NCBI GenBank assembly: GCA_021848725.1
Contig: JAJZTS010000017.1
Coordinates: 1-38,903 of the forward strand
From: Pseudomonadota bacterium
GTDB taxonomy: Bacteria > Pseudomonadota > Gammaproteobacteria > Burkholderiales > Thiobacillaceae
DNA: 38,903 nucleotides
Direction: 5' to 3'
Part shown: positions 16,086-25,088 of the stretch, one piece after another
Position numbering within the stretch: the first letter of the stretch is position 1
How the letters are laid out: every line of letters starts with the position of its first letter
Program-made: the position numbers and the translations under genes
Notes under the pieces: model-generated
Database searches by the model: none
Told to the model about the DNA's origin: nothing
Seen by the model: the letters and a program-made list of their open reading frames with translations, nothing else

Positions 16086-18446
16086 ATGAACGCGCTGGAA
16101 CCCGCCCTGTCGACGACGCGCCTACAGCGTCTCATTGAGGTAACCGGCATTGTTCAGGGTGTGGGTTTTCGGCCCTATGTTTGGCGGCTTGCCCATGAAC
16201 TGGGTTTGACCGGTTGGGTCTGCAACGACGGTGCCGGCGTGACGATCACGGTCGCCGGTGCGGGCGATGCCGTAACCCGCTTTACCGAGCGGCTGCCAAA
16301 TGAAGCGCCACCGCTGGCCGAGGTCCGGGCCATCAATTGGCAAGATAAGTTTGCGGCGGTCGAGCTACCGGATTTTCAGATTCGCGAGAGCAGCCACGCA
16401 GGACAGGGCCGCACCATGATCGGTCCCGACATGGCGGTCTGCCCCGATTGCCTGGCCGAACTATTCGACCCGCAAGATCACCGCTGGCGTTACCCCTTCA
16501 TCAACTGTACCCACTGCGGCCCGCGCTACACCCTGACCCGCGGTTTGCCCTACGATCGGGCGCAAACCAGCATGGCGGGCTTTACCTTATGTGCGGCCTG
16601 CGATGCGGAATACAGCGATCCGTCCGACCGCCGCTTTCACGCCGAGCCCACCGCTTGCCCAGTCTGCGGCCCGCAACTTTGGCTAGCAGGCCCGGATGGC
16701 GAGCGCATGAACGAAGCCGACCCGATTGCCATAGCCCTGGCCCGCATCCAAGCGGGCGAGATCGTCGCGGCCAAGGGCCTGGGCGGTTTCCATCTGGTCT
16801 GCGATGCCCGTAATCCGGCCGTGGTGAGACATTTGCGCATGCGCAAGAATCGCGAGGCGCGGCCGTTCGCGGTGATGGCGGCCAATACGGCCTCGTTGCA
16901 AAACTTGGCCGAAATAGGTGAGGCCGAGGCGACGTTGTTGGCATCGAAAGAGCGGCCCATCGTGTTGCTGCGCAAACGTTCCGGCGCTGATGAGGCATTG
17001 GTCGGCATCGCGCCCGGCTTAGCTTGGCTCGGCGCCATGTTGCCTTATACCCCGATCCATTGGCTGTTGTTCCACGAAGCGGCCGGGCGGCCAGCGGGCA
17101 TGGCCTGGCTAAGCAGTCCGCAGGAATTATTGCTGGTGATGACCAGTGCCAACCCGGGTGGTGAGCCGTTGGTCACCGACAACGACGAGGCCATAGCGCG
17201 GTTGGACGGCATCGCCGATTGCTTGTTGCTGCATGATCGCGATATCGTCGTGCGTTGCGACGATTCGGTGATCCGCAGCGAGGTAGGAGGGGCGGAAGCG
17301 TTCCAGTTCATCCGCCGCGCCCGCGGCTATACTCCGCGCGCCATCCGCTTGCCGCAGGACGGGCCTTCGGTGCTCGCGCTGGGGGGGCAATGGAAGAACA
17401 CGGTCTGCCTCACCCGTGGCGATGCGGCCTATTTGTCGCAGCACATCGGCGGCCTGGATAATCCCGCCACCTGCGCCATGCAGGAGGAGATCGTCGATCA
17501 CCTGCTCTCGATCTTGCAGGTACGGCCGCAGGCTGTGGCGCACGATCTGCATCCGGATTTCTTCTCCACCCGGCTCGCTCTTCAACTCGCCGGACGTTTG
17601 GCCGCACCGGCCATCGCCGTGCAACATCATCACGCCCACCTGGCCGCAGTGGCGGCGGAGCATGGTCATGTCGGTCCCTTGCTTGGGCTCGCGCTCGATG
17701 GCGTTGGTCTTGGTAGCGACGGTCAAGCCTGGGGTGGCGAATTATTGGCGGTAGATGGCGACAGCTTCACCCGACTGGGCCACTTGGCACCGCTGCCCTT
17801 GCCGGGTGGCGACAAGGCCGCACGCGAGCCCTGGCGCATGGCGGCCACAGCGCTGCACCAACTGGGCCGCCAGGCAGAGATTACCCAGCGCTTCGGTCAT
17901 CATGCCTCGGCAGCGCAGTTGCCGGTTTTGATCGAGCGCGGCCTGAATACACCGCAGAGCACCAGCCTGGGCCGTTGGTTCGACGCCGCCGCTGGTCTGT
18001 TGGGTGTGTGTGAGGTCATGAGTTACGAGGGGCAAGCGGCGATGCTGCTGGAAGGCCTGGCGGAGATGGTCGGCGAGTTGCCGCCGTTGAATGAAGCTTA
18101 TGTTTTGCATGCGGATGGCCGGCTCGATCTGTTGCCGCTGTTGGGCTGGCTGGCCGATGGCCGAGATGCCGCAACCGGCGCCGCCGTATTCCACGGCACC
18201 CTGGCCTCGGCTTTGGCCGATTGGGTGCGACAGGCTGCTGCGCAGGCCGGCATCCGTACGGTTGCGCTCGGAGGCGGTTGTTTTCTGAATCACGTTCTTA
18301 CGCGCCAATTGCTGCTGCGCTTGCAGGTGCAGGGCCTGACTGTGCTGACCGCGCGCCAGGCACCGCCCAACGATGGCGGCTTGAGTCTCGGTCAGGCCTG
18401 GATCGCGCAACAGTATTTGAATAAGGGAGCAAGTCTATGTGTCTAG
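16086..18446 (+). CDS. hypF: HypF: carbamoyltransferase for the CN ligands of the Ni-Fe site
   Basis: A 786-residue, full-length protein. It has an acylphosphatase domain (GIVQGVGFRPYVWRL, about 21-35), two zinc-finger pairs (CPDCL with CTHCGPRYT, CAACDAEYSD with CPVCGP), a YrdC-like domain beginning near GEIVAAKGLGGFHLVCDA, and a Kae1-like carbamoyl transfer domain with VQHHHAHLAAVAAEHG and ALGGGCFLNHVL. It turns carbamoyl phosphate into a thiocarboxamide on HypE, the source of cyanide. Its last 10 bases overlap hypC. Confidence 0.97.
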   Translation: MNALEPALSTTRLQRLIEVTGIVQGVGFRPYVWRLAHELGLTGWVCNDGAGVTITVAGAGDAVTRFTERLPNEAPPLAEVRAINWQDKFAAVELPDFQIRESSHAGQGRTMIGPDMAVCPDCLAELFDPQDHRWRYPFINCTHCGPRYTLTRGLPYDRAQTSMAGFTLCAACDAEYSDPSDRRFHAEPTACPVCGPQLWLAGPDGERMNEADPIAIALARIQAGEIVAAKGLGGFHLVCDARNPAVVRHLRMRKNREARPFAVMAANTASLQNLAEIGEAEATLLASKERPIVLLRKRSGADEALVGIAPGLAWLGAMLPYTPIHWLLFHEAAGRPAGMAWLSSPQELLLVMTSANPGGEPLVTDNDEAIARLDGIADCLLLHDRDIVVRCDDSVIRSEVGGAEAFQFIRRARGYTPRAIRLPQDGPSVLALGGQWKNTVCLTRGDAAYLSQHIGGLDNPATCAMQEEIVDHLLSILQVRPQAVAHDLHPDFFSTRLALQLAGRLAAPAIAVQHHHAHLAAVAAEHGHVGPLLGLALDGVGLGSDGQAWGGELLAVDGDSFTRLGHLAPLPLPGGDKAAREPWRMAATALHQLGRQAEITQRFGHHASAAQLPVLIERGLNTPQSTSLGRWFDAAAGLLGVCEVMSYEGQAAMLLEGLAEMVGELPPLNEAYVLHADGRLDLLPLLGWLADGRDAATGAAVFHGTLASALADWVRQAAAQAGIRTVALGGGCFLNHVLTRQLLLRLQVQGLTVLTARQAPPNDGGLSLGQAWIAQQYLNKGASLCV

Positions 18447-18691
18447 CCATCCCGGCTCAGGTTGTTGAAATCGGCGAGGCTGATCTGGCCCGGGTCGACC
18501 TGGCCGGTGTGCGCAAGGAGATTTCACTGGCGCTGGTGGAGGATGTTGCGGTCGGCGACTACGTGATCGTCCACGTCGGCTATGCCTTGCAGAAACTCGA
18601 CCCGGAGGAGGCGGAACGGACCTTGGCCCTGTTCGCCGAATTGGGTCGGCTCGACGAGTTGCGTCAGGAGTTGGCGGAGGGCACACCGTGA
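18437..18691 (+). CDS. hypC: HypC: general hydrogenase maturation chaperone
   Basis: An 84-residue protein starting MCLAIPAQVVEI; Cys2 is the functional residue. With HypD it builds the Fe(CN)2CO group. This is the general member, present beside the HoxG-specific paralogue hoxL (11498), and is the likely chaperone for HoxC. It overlaps hypF by 10 bases and hypD by four (GTGA). Confidence 0.96.
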   Translation: MCLAIPAQVVEIGEADLARVDLAGVRKEISLALVEDVAVGDYVIVHVGYALQKLDPEEAERTLALFAELGRLDELRQELAEGTP

Positions 18692-19809
18692 AATATGTCG
18701 ACGAATTCCGCGACGGCGACCTGGCCCGGACCATTGCAGCGAATATCGCGGGCGAAGTGCGGCCGGAACAACGCTATTACTTGATGGAATTCTGTGGTGG
18801 CCACACCCATGCCATCTCGCGCTACGGCCTGGTCGACCTGCTGCCGTCGGCCGTGCGTCTGATCCACGGCCCGGGCTGCCCGGTCTGCGTGCTGCCCATC
18901 GGCCGGGTCGACCAGGCCATCCGCTTGGCCCTGGAACATGAGGTCACTCTCTGCACCTATGGCGATTGCCTGCGGGTGCCAGCCTCCGGCGGACTGTCGC
19001 TGCTCAAGGCCAAGGCGCGCGGTGCCGACGTGCGCATGGTCTATTCGACCCTGGATGCGCTCAAGTTGGCCCAGACCCAGCCGCAGCGGCAGGTGGTGTT
19101 TTTCGCCATCGGTTTCGAGACCACCACGCCGCCGACTGCGGTCGCTTTGCGCCAGGCTTGGGCTTTGGGCCTGAACAATTTTTCCGTGCTCTGCAACCAC
19201 GTGCTGACCCCGGCCGCGATGCATGCCATCCTGGCCGATCAAGGCGGCGCGCGGCTGGGCGGTTTCATCGGCCCGGCCCATGTCTCCACCGTGATCGGCA
19301 GCCGGCCCTATGAACCGTTTGCACACGATTATGGCAAGCCGGTGGTCATTGCCGGATTCGAACCGCTCGACGTGATGCAGGCCATCCTGATGCTGGTGCG
19401 TCAGATCAACGCCGGCCGGGCCGAGGTGGAGAACGAGTTCACCCGCGCGGTCAGCCGCGATGGCAATCTCAAGGCACAGGCGCTGGTGGATGAGGTGTTT
19501 GAGCTGCGTGGGCGTTTCGAATGGCGTGGCCTGGGCAGCATTGCCCAAAGTGCGCTGAAGTTGCGCCCGGCCTATGCCGGCTTTGATGCCGAATTGCGTT
19601 TCGGTCTGGAAGACAAGCCGGTGGCTGACAACAAGGCCTGCGAATGCGGCGCGATCCTGCGCGGCGAAAAGCGGCCACAGGACTGCAAGATATTCGGCAA
19701 TGTCTGTACGCCCGAGAATCCGGTCGGCGCTTGTATGGTTTCATCTGAAGGTGCATGCGCTGCGCATTACACCTATGGCCGCTTCAAGGATGCGGTGCGG
19801 GTGGCTTAA
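18688..19809 (+). CDS. hypD: HypD: Fe-S scaffold for Fe(CN)2CO assembly
   Basis: A 373-residue protein. The catalytic cysteines C36 (EFCGGHTHA), C64 and C67 (GPGCPVCV) are in place, as are the C-terminal [4Fe-4S] ligands in CECGAILRGEKRPQDCKIFG, CTPENPVGACMVSSEGAC. It reduces and accepts the CN ligands with HypC and HypE. It starts with GTG 18688, which overlaps the hypC stop in GTGA. Confidence 0.97.
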   Translation: MKYVDEFRDGDLARTIAANIAGEVRPEQRYYLMEFCGGHTHAISRYGLVDLLPSAVRLIHGPGCPVCVLPIGRVDQAIRLALEHEVTLCTYGDCLRVPASGGLSLLKAKARGADVRMVYSTLDALKLAQTQPQRQVVFFAIGFETTTPPTAVALRQAWALGLNNFSVLCNHVLTPAAMHAILADQGGARLGGFIGPAHVSTVIGSRPYEPFAHDYGKPVVIAGFEPLDVMQAILMLVRQINAGRAEVENEFTRAVSRDGNLKAQALVDEVFELRGRFEWRGLGSIAQSALKLRPAYAGFDAELRFGLEDKPVADNKACECGAILRGEKRPQDCKIFGNVCTPENPVGACMVSSEGACAAHYTYGRFKDAVRVA

Positions 19810-19819
19810 GGAGAAGGCA

Positions 19820-20869
19820 GTGGGCGACATCAAACCCGGTTACATCCGTCAGATCGACCTCAAGCGCGGTGTGGTCGACATGGGCCACGGTAGCGGTGGT
19901 CGGGCCATGGCCCAATTGATAGAAGAGCTATTCGCTGCCGCCTTGAGTAATGACTATTTGGCCCAGGGCAACGATGGCGCCCTGTTGCCGCCAGCGGCTG
20001 GGCGACTGGTGATGGCGACAGACAGCCACGTGGTTTCGCCGCTATTCTTTCCGGGAGGCGACATTGGCTGCCTGGCGGTGCATGGCACCATCAATGACGT
20101 TGCAGTCATGGGCGCGCGGCCGCTGTATCTGGCGGCCTCGTTTATCCTCGAGTCAGGCTTTCCTTTGGCCGACCTCAAGCGCATTGTCGATTCCATGGCC
20201 CGGGCCGCACGGGAGGCTGGTATACCCATTGTCACCGGCGATACCAAGGTGGTTGAGCAGGGCAAGGGCGATGGCGTGTTCATCACCACGACCGGAGTGG
20301 GTGTGGTCGCCGACGGCCTGACCCTGTCCGGCGACCGGGCGCGGCCGGGCGATGCCGTGCTGCTATCAGGCACCATCGGCGATCACGGCATGGCGATCAT
20401 GAGCCAGCGGGAAAACCTATCGTTCGAGGCACCAATCGAATCGGACACCGCGGCCTTGCATGGACTGATTGCCGATATGCTGGTGACTGGGGCCGATATC
20501 CGACTCATGCGCGACCCTACCCGTGGTGGCCTGGCGGCCACTTTGAACGAGATCGCCAGCCAGTCTTCAGTGGGTATTCAATTGGAGGAGGCGGCCATTC
20601 CGGTCAAGCCGGCGGTGGAGGCAGTTTGCGAGCTGTTGGGCCTGGACCCGCTCAATGTCGCCAACGAGGGCAAGCTGATCGCGGTTTGTGCAATGGGTGA
20701 CGCTGAACGCCTGCTCGGGGTCATGCGCGCTCATCCCTTGGGAAAACAGGCAGCCTTGATCGGTCAGGTGATCGAAGATCGCCGTGGTTTCGTCCAGATG
20801 AAGACGCGGTTTGGCGGGCGACGCATGGTGGATTGGTTGAGCGGCGAGCAGCTGCCTCGAATCTGTTGA
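19820..20869 (+). CDS. hypE: HypE: carbamoyl dehydratase (cyanide donor)
   Basis: A 349-residue PurM-like ATPase. MGHGSGGRAM near residue 20, the ATP-binding DPTRGGLAATLNE and ANEGKL motifs, and the terminal PRIC are all present. The last residue Cys349 carries the carbamoyl group that is dehydrated to thiocyanate. The start is GTG 19820 after TAAGGAG, 10 bases beyond the hypD stop. It is the final gene of the hox/hyp run; no hypX follows, and a tRNA on the other strand comes next. Confidence 0.95.
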   Translation: MGDIKPGYIRQIDLKRGVVDMGHGSGGRAMAQLIEELFAAALSNDYLAQGNDGALLPPAAGRLVMATDSHVVSPLFFPGGDIGCLAVHGTINDVAVMGARPLYLAASFILESGFPLADLKRIVDSMARAAREAGIPIVTGDTKVVEQGKGDGVFITTTGVGVVADGLTLSGDRARPGDAVLLSGTIGDHGMAIMSQRENLSFEAPIESDTAALHGLIADMLVTGADIRLMRDPTRGGLAATLNEIASQSSVGIQLEEAAIPVKPAVEAVCELLGLDPLNVANEGKLIAVCAMGDAERLLGVMRAHPLGKQAALIGQVIEDRRGFVQMKTRFGGRRMVDWLSGEQLPRIC

Positions 20870-20926
20870 GGTTTGCCCTAAACAAGGCGGCGAACCCCTT
20901 GGATCGCAGCTAACATATTGATTTAT

Positions 20927-21003
20927 TGGCCCGCCCGGCGCGATTCGAACGCACGACCCCTGCCTTCGGAGGGCAGTACTCTATCCAGCTGAGCTACGGG
21001 CGG
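20927..21003 (-). tRNA. tRNA-Arg, anticodon CCG
   Basis: Read on the minus strand, the 5' acceptor CCGCCCG (from 21003) pairs with CGGGCGG. The D arm is GCTC-AGCTGGATA-GAG, the anticodon stem CTGCC/GGCAG encloses CTCCGAA (anticodon CCG), and the T arm contains GTTCGAATC. Discriminator G is followed by an encoded CCA (20929-20927). All four arms fold, giving 77 bases with CCA. Confidence 0.96.
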
Positions 21004-21022
21004 AGGACGCGCAGAATAGCAT

Positions 21023-21048
21023 AGCCGCCTTTCAATTGGCAGGCGGCT
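21023..21048. repeat. 8-base inverted repeat in the divergent tRNA-Arg / cytochrome promoter region
   Basis: AGCCGCCT and AGGCGGCT are perfect arms around a 10-base centre (ttcaattggc). The dyad lies between two divergently read genes and overlaps the likely -35 region of the cytochrome promoter. It could be an operator or merely a small hairpin. Confidence 0.4.
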
Positions 21049-21059
21049 GGCCGTATAAT
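21031..21059 (+). promoter_or_regulatory. Sigma-70 type promoter of the cytochrome c gene
   Basis: A perfect -10 TATAAT lies at 21054-21059. A weak -35 candidate TTCAAT (21031-21036) is at the optimal 17 bases. The transcript would start about 30 bases before the ATG at 21098. Confidence 0.5.
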
Positions 21060-21097
21060 CGCGGAGTTTTGCATAGCGTAAATTCAGGAAATGGACC

Positions 21098-21907
21098 ATG
21101 GCCGATCACCACGAAATGACTAAAACCACGCCGAAAGAGTTCGTTGCTGCCACGCTGGGTGGTCTATTTGCACCAGGTTTGGCGATCTTCTTGATCGTCA
21201 TGCTGGTGGTGGCTATCCAATCTCGCATGGGTGGGCAGGATGCTGAGGCGGTAGCCGACAAGGCGGTGCGCGAGCGGATCAAGCCCTTCGGCGTTTCCGT
21301 TGCCGTCGATCCGAATAAGCCGCATATCGATATGACGGGCGAGCAGGTCTACAACGAGGTCTGCACCAACTGTCATGGCTCCGGTGCCTTGGGTTCGCCC
21401 AAGTTCAAGGATGCCGGTGCTTGGGGCAAGCGTATTGCCCAAGGTTGGCCCACGCTGCTCGAACACGCGATGAAGGGTTTCAACAAGATGCCCGCCCGCG
21501 GTGGCGAGCCCGACCTGACCGACCTGGAAGTCGCGCGAGGCATTGCCTACATGGCCAACGCCGCCGGCGCCAAGTTCGAGCCGGTGTTGAAGAAAGAATC
21601 GGTGCCGACCGAGGCCGAACTAGCCCGCGGCAAGGCGGTCTACGCCGAGAATTGCGCGAGCTGCCATGATACCGGCGTGACCGGTGCGCAGAAGCTCTCC
21701 GATGCCAAGGCCTGGGAGCCGCTGCTGAAGGAAGGCAAGGACTATCTCTATACCGCGGCGATCAAGGGCACCTTCGGCGGCCCGGCCAAGGGTGGCAATG
21801 AGAAGCTGTCCGATGCCGATACTCGCATGGCCGTGGACTACATGGTCGAGCAGGCCAAGGCCAGCGTCGCCAAGGCGGCCAAGCCGGAGAAGAAGGCTGC
21901 TAAGTAA
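21098..21907 (+). CDS. Diheme cytochrome c5-like protein
   Basis: A 269-residue membrane-anchored cytochrome. One hydrophobic helix (about 20-41) near the N-terminus keeps it on the periplasmic side of the membrane. Two c5-type haem domains follow, with CTNCH (89-93) and CASCH (186-190). Each has a distal Met or FGG/MPARGG element (KMPARGGEPDL near 130, TFGGPAKGG near 225), though the second lacks an obvious Met in that loop. An Ala/Lys-rich tail ends the protein. Such cytochromes carry electrons to terminal oxidases. It is monocistronic, ending in a strong terminator. Confidence 0.9.
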   Translation: MADHHEMTKTTPKEFVAATLGGLFAPGLAIFLIVMLVVAIQSRMGGQDAEAVADKAVRERIKPFGVSVAVDPNKPHIDMTGEQVYNEVCTNCHGSGALGSPKFKDAGAWGKRIAQGWPTLLEHAMKGFNKMPARGGEPDLTDLEVARGIAYMANAAGAKFEPVLKKESVPTEAELARGKAVYAENCASCHDTGVTGAQKLSDAKAWEPLLKEGKDYLYTAAIKGTFGGPAKGGNEKLSDADTRMAVDYMVEQAKASVAKAAKPEKKAAK

Positions 21908-21924
21908 GCGCCCTGCGACTCAAC

Positions 21925-21955
21925 AAAAAAGCGCGGTCGAAACCGCGCTTTTTTT
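21925..21955. terminator. Rho-independent terminator after the cytochrome gene
   Basis: The stem GCGCGGT/ACCGCGC (21931-21937 with 21942-21948) closes a CGAA tetraloop. It is flanked by six A and followed by seven T, so it can stop transcription from both directions. The zinc-ribbon gene converges on it from the right. Confidence 0.92.
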
Positions 21956-21980
21956 ATGCTTGCAGGGCTCGGTGGGGACG

Positions 21981-22142
21981 TTAAAGCGTGCGCCCGGTGA
22001 ATTGCCCTTTTTTGATCTCGACTTTGAACATATTCGTGCATTTCTTGCAGACGACGAATTGCGTGCCGTTGACCGTGCTGACCAAGAAGGAATTATCTTC
22101 CGTGCACTTCGGGCACTTCACCGTGTTGTTGCCTTGCGCCAT
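21981..22142 (-). CDS. Small zinc-ribbon protein, 53 residues
   Basis: A short gene read from ATG 22142-22140 to TAA 21983-21981. The product has two CxxC knuckles, CPKC (10-13) and CKKC (32-35), separated by 18 residues including FLVSTVNGTQFVV, the layout of a single zinc ribbon. The tail is basic (VEIKKGQFTGRTL). An AAAGGAG site lies 8 bases before the ATG and the terminator at 21925 follows the stop. Function unknown; similar mini zinc ribbons bind nucleic acid or protein partners. Confidence 0.8.
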   Translation of the reverse strand: MAQGNNTVKCPKCTEDNSFLVSTVNGTQFVVCKKCTNMFKVEIKKGQFTGRTL

Positions 22143-22200
22143 CTAACGCTCTCCTTTGGCTTTGGGTTGTCTGTTAACGCTGCCGTAGAAGATTAGCCGC

Positions 22201-24198
22201 TTATTTGCCGGCCGCCAACATGGCTTTTAGACTAGCTAGCCGGTTGCGGCCGTCTTCGCGGGCGGCGGTCGAGTCGTCCTCCTGGCCGCTGTGGCGCAGT
22301 TCGGCGGCGTCGATCTCGTCGAGGAAGCGCGAAGGCTCACAGGCCACCCAGTCGCCGCCTTTCTTGCGCTTGCCGCAGCAAGTCAGGGTCAGGCTTTTTT
22401 GGGCGCGGGTGATGCCGACGTACATCAGCCGGCGTTCCTCTTCCAGGCGGTTGCCTTCCTGGCATTCGCGGTGGGGCAGGATGTCCTCTTCCACTCCGGC
22501 CAGGATGACGTGCGGAAACTCCAGGCCCTTGGCCGCGTGCAGCGTGGACAGCCGCACTGCATCGAGTTCGGTCTCATCGCGGCCTTCGAGCAGGTTCATC
22601 AGGGTCACGGTCTGGGTCAGCTCGATCAGGCTCTTCTCGTCTTCCTCGCCCTTCTTCGACAGCCAGTCGACGAACTCGCTGACGTTGCCCCACTTGGCCT
22701 TGGCCGCGCGGTCGTCCTCGGTGTCGTACAGCCATTCCTCGTAGCGGATGGCGGCCAGCAGTTCCTGCAGCAGGCGGCCGGCCGGCTCCTTCGGTGCGCG
22801 GAAGGCCAAACGGTTGATGAAGTCGCCGAATTCGAGCAGCGGCTCCAGTTGCTTGGCCGCCAGCCGGCCCTGTACCCCGGTCTCGAAGGCGGCCTCGAAC
22901 AGCGAGCACTGCCGTTCGGCGGCGTATTGACCCAGCTTCTCCAGGGTGCCGGCGCCGATGCCGCGCTTCGGAGTGGTCGCGGCGCGGATGAAGGCGGGGT
23001 CGTCGTCCTGGTTGGCGATCAGCCGTAGATAGGCGATCAGGTCCTTGATCTCGGCCTTGTCGAAGAAGGATTGGCCGCCGGACAGGACATAGGGAATCTT
23101 GGCCGTGCGCAGGGCCTCCTCGAACAGCCGGGCCTGGTGGTTACCGCGGTAGAGCACGGCATAGTCGGCAAAACGGGTGCGGCTCTCGAACTTGTGGGCG
23201 GAGATGCGCATGGCGATGGTTTCTGCCTCGTGCCGGTCGTCCTTGCAGCGGACGACCTGGATCGGGTCGCCGATGCCGAGTTCGCTCCACAGGTTTTTCT
23301 CGTGCACCCGCGGGTTGTTGCGGATCACGCTGTTGGCGGCCTTGAGGATGCGCTGGCAGGAGCGGTAGTTCTGGGTCAGCGGGATGATCTTGAGCCGGCT
23401 GTAGTCCTCGCCTAGGCGCTTCAAGTTCTCGATGTCGGCGCCGCGCCAGGCGTAGATCGCCTGGTCGTCGTCGCCTACTGCGGTGAAACGGCCGAGCGGG
23501 CCGGTGAGCAGCTTCATCAGCTCGTATTGGGCGCCGTTGGTGTCTTGGTATTCGTCGACCAAGAGGTGACGCATCCGGTTCTGCCAGGCCTCGCGTGCCT
23601 CGGTGTCGGCGCGGAACAGCTCCACCGGCAGCCGGATCAGGTCGTCGAAGTCCATGGCCTGGTAGGCCTTGAGCGTGTCCTGATAGGCCCGGTAGGCCAC
23701 GGCCAACTGTCGCTCGGTCTCGTCGCCGGCCGCCTGCAGGGCGGCTTCGGGCGGGGTCAGGGCGTTCTTCCAGTTGGAGATGACGGCGGCGGCCTGACGC
23801 AAGCTGCCCTTGTCCGGCGCCTTGGTGATCTCGGACAGAATGGCCTGGGTGTCGGCCGCGTCGAGCACCGAGAACGCGGGCTTGTAGCCCAGGCGCTTGG
23901 CCTCGCGCCGCAGGATCTGCAGCCCTAAGGCGTGGAAGGTGCAAACGGTCAGGCCTTGCCCGGCCTTGCCCTCGAGTAGTTCGCCGACCCGCTCCTTCAT
24001 CTCGCGCGCCGCCTTGTTGGTGAAGGTCACCGCGGTGATGCCGCGCGGGTCGTAGCCGCATTCGGCGATCAAAAACGCGATCTTGCGGGTGATGACCCGG
24101 GTCTTGCCCGAACCGGCGCCGGCGAGCACCAATAGCGGCCCGTCCAGGTATTTCACCGCTTCGCGCTGCTGGGGATTGAGGTTGGAGAGGAGGGACAT
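22201..24198 (-). CDS. rep: Rep-type ATP-dependent DNA helicase (UvrD/Rep superfamily 1)
   Basis: A 665-residue SF1A helicase. Q-motif LNPQQREAV (8-16), Walker A AGAGSGKT (26-33), motif Ia FTNKAAREM, motif II LLVDEYQDTN, motif III GDDDQAIYAWRGA, motif IV LTQNYRS, motif V STLHAAKGLEF and motif VI ERRLMYVGITRAQ are all present. The size and the lack of UvrD/PcrA-type long C-terminal tail fit Rep, which moves 3'-5' and clears protein blocks at replication forks. The end is rich in charged residues. It is divergent from apaH. Confidence 0.93.
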   Translation of the reverse strand: MSLLSNLNPQQREAVKYLDGPLLVLAGAGSGKTRVITRKIAFLIAECGYDPRGITAVTFTNKAAREMKERVGELLEGKAGQGLTVCTFHALGLQILRREAKRLGYKPAFSVLDAADTQAILSEITKAPDKGSLRQAAAVISNWKNALTPPEAALQAAGDETERQLAVAYRAYQDTLKAYQAMDFDDLIRLPVELFRADTEAREAWQNRMRHLLVDEYQDTNGAQYELMKLLTGPLGRFTAVGDDDQAIYAWRGADIENLKRLGEDYSRLKIIPLTQNYRSCQRILKAANSVIRNNPRVHEKNLWSELGIGDPIQVVRCKDDRHEAETIAMRISAHKFESRTRFADYAVLYRGNHQARLFEEALRTAKIPYVLSGGQSFFDKAEIKDLIAYLRLIANQDDDPAFIRAATTPKRGIGAGTLEKLGQYAAERQCSLFEAAFETGVQGRLAAKQLEPLLEFGDFINRLAFRAPKEPAGRLLQELLAAIRYEEWLYDTEDDRAAKAKWGNVSEFVDWLSKKGEEDEKSLIELTQTVTLMNLLEGRDETELDAVRLSTLHAAKGLEFPHVILAGVEEDILPHRECQEGNRLEEERRLMYVGITRAQKSLTLTCCGKRKKGGDWVACEPSRFLDEIDAAELRHSGQEDDSTAAREDGRNRLASLKAMLAAGK

Positions 24199-24260
24199 GC
24201 GGCCGCGATTTTACCGTGCCGCGCTCGGGCATTAAACTCGAAAGAAAAACAGGAATCGAA

Positions 24261-25088
24261 ATGAGCACTTACGTCATCGGCGATGTGCAAGGTTGCCTCG
24301 GCGCCCTGCATGAATTGCTGGAAACCATCGCATTCGTCCCCGGCCGCGATCGCCTCTGGCTGACCGGCGATCTGGTCAATCGCGGCGAGGATTCCATCGG
24401 CACCCTGCGCTGGTGCATGGCGCACGACGCCAGCATCGTGGCCATCCTAGGCAACCACGACCTGCACCTCTTGGCCGTGGCCGAGGGCTTCGTGCCGGCG
24501 CACAAGAAGGACACCCTGGACGAGATTCTCGATGCGCCCGACCGGGCCGAGGTGCTGGGCTGGCTGCGCCAGCGGCCCATGGTGCATCGCGAGGGCAACG
24601 ACCTGATGGTCCACGCCGGCCTGTTGCCGCAGTGGACGGCGGACGAGGCGATGGCGCTAGGCCGCGAGCTGGAGGCGGCGCTACGCGGGCCGGGTTATCG
24701 CGAGTTTTTGCGCGGGATGTACGGCAACGAGCCGCGCCAGTGGGGTGCGTGGGTAGCCGGGCAGGACCGCTTGCGCCTGATCGCCAACGCCATGACCCGG
24801 CTGCGTTTTCTGCATGCCGATGGCGGCATGGAATTCCTGCACAAATGCCCGCCCGGCGACGCTCCGGCCGAGCTGATCCCTTGGTATGACATGCCGGATC
24901 GTCGTAGCGCGGACGTGCGCATCTTCTTCGGCCACTGGTCGACCTTGGGTCTATTCGAGCGTTCGGACGTCATCGCCCTCGACACCGGCTGCCTGTGGGG
25001 CGGTCGGCTCAGCGCATTTCGCTTGGACGATGGGCAGGTATTTCAGGTGCCGTGTCATGCCCGGCGCGAGCCAGGGCATCACGGATAG
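24261..25088 (+). CDS. apaH: ApaH: symmetrical Ap4A hydrolase
   Basis: A 275-residue metallophosphatase that cuts diadenosine tetraphosphate to two ADP. The phosphoesterase signature is complete: GDVQGC (7-12), GDLVNRG, GNHD, MVHAGLLPQW and a C-terminal FFGHWSTLG with LDTGCLWGG. The start at ATG 24261 follows AGGAATCGAA. The last 80 bases overlap, tail to tail, with the acyltransferase gene on the other strand. Confidence 0.94.
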   Translation: MSTYVIGDVQGCLGALHELLETIAFVPGRDRLWLTGDLVNRGEDSIGTLRWCMAHDASIVAILGNHDLHLLAVAEGFVPAHKKDTLDEILDAPDRAEVLGWLRQRPMVHREGNDLMVHAGLLPQWTADEAMALGRELEAALRGPGYREFLRGMYGNEPRQWGAWVAGQDRLRLIANAMTRLRFLHADGGMEFLHKCPPGDAPAELIPWYDMPDRRSADVRIFFGHWSTLGLFERSDVIALDTGCLWGGRLSAFRLDDGQVFQVPCHARREPGHHG

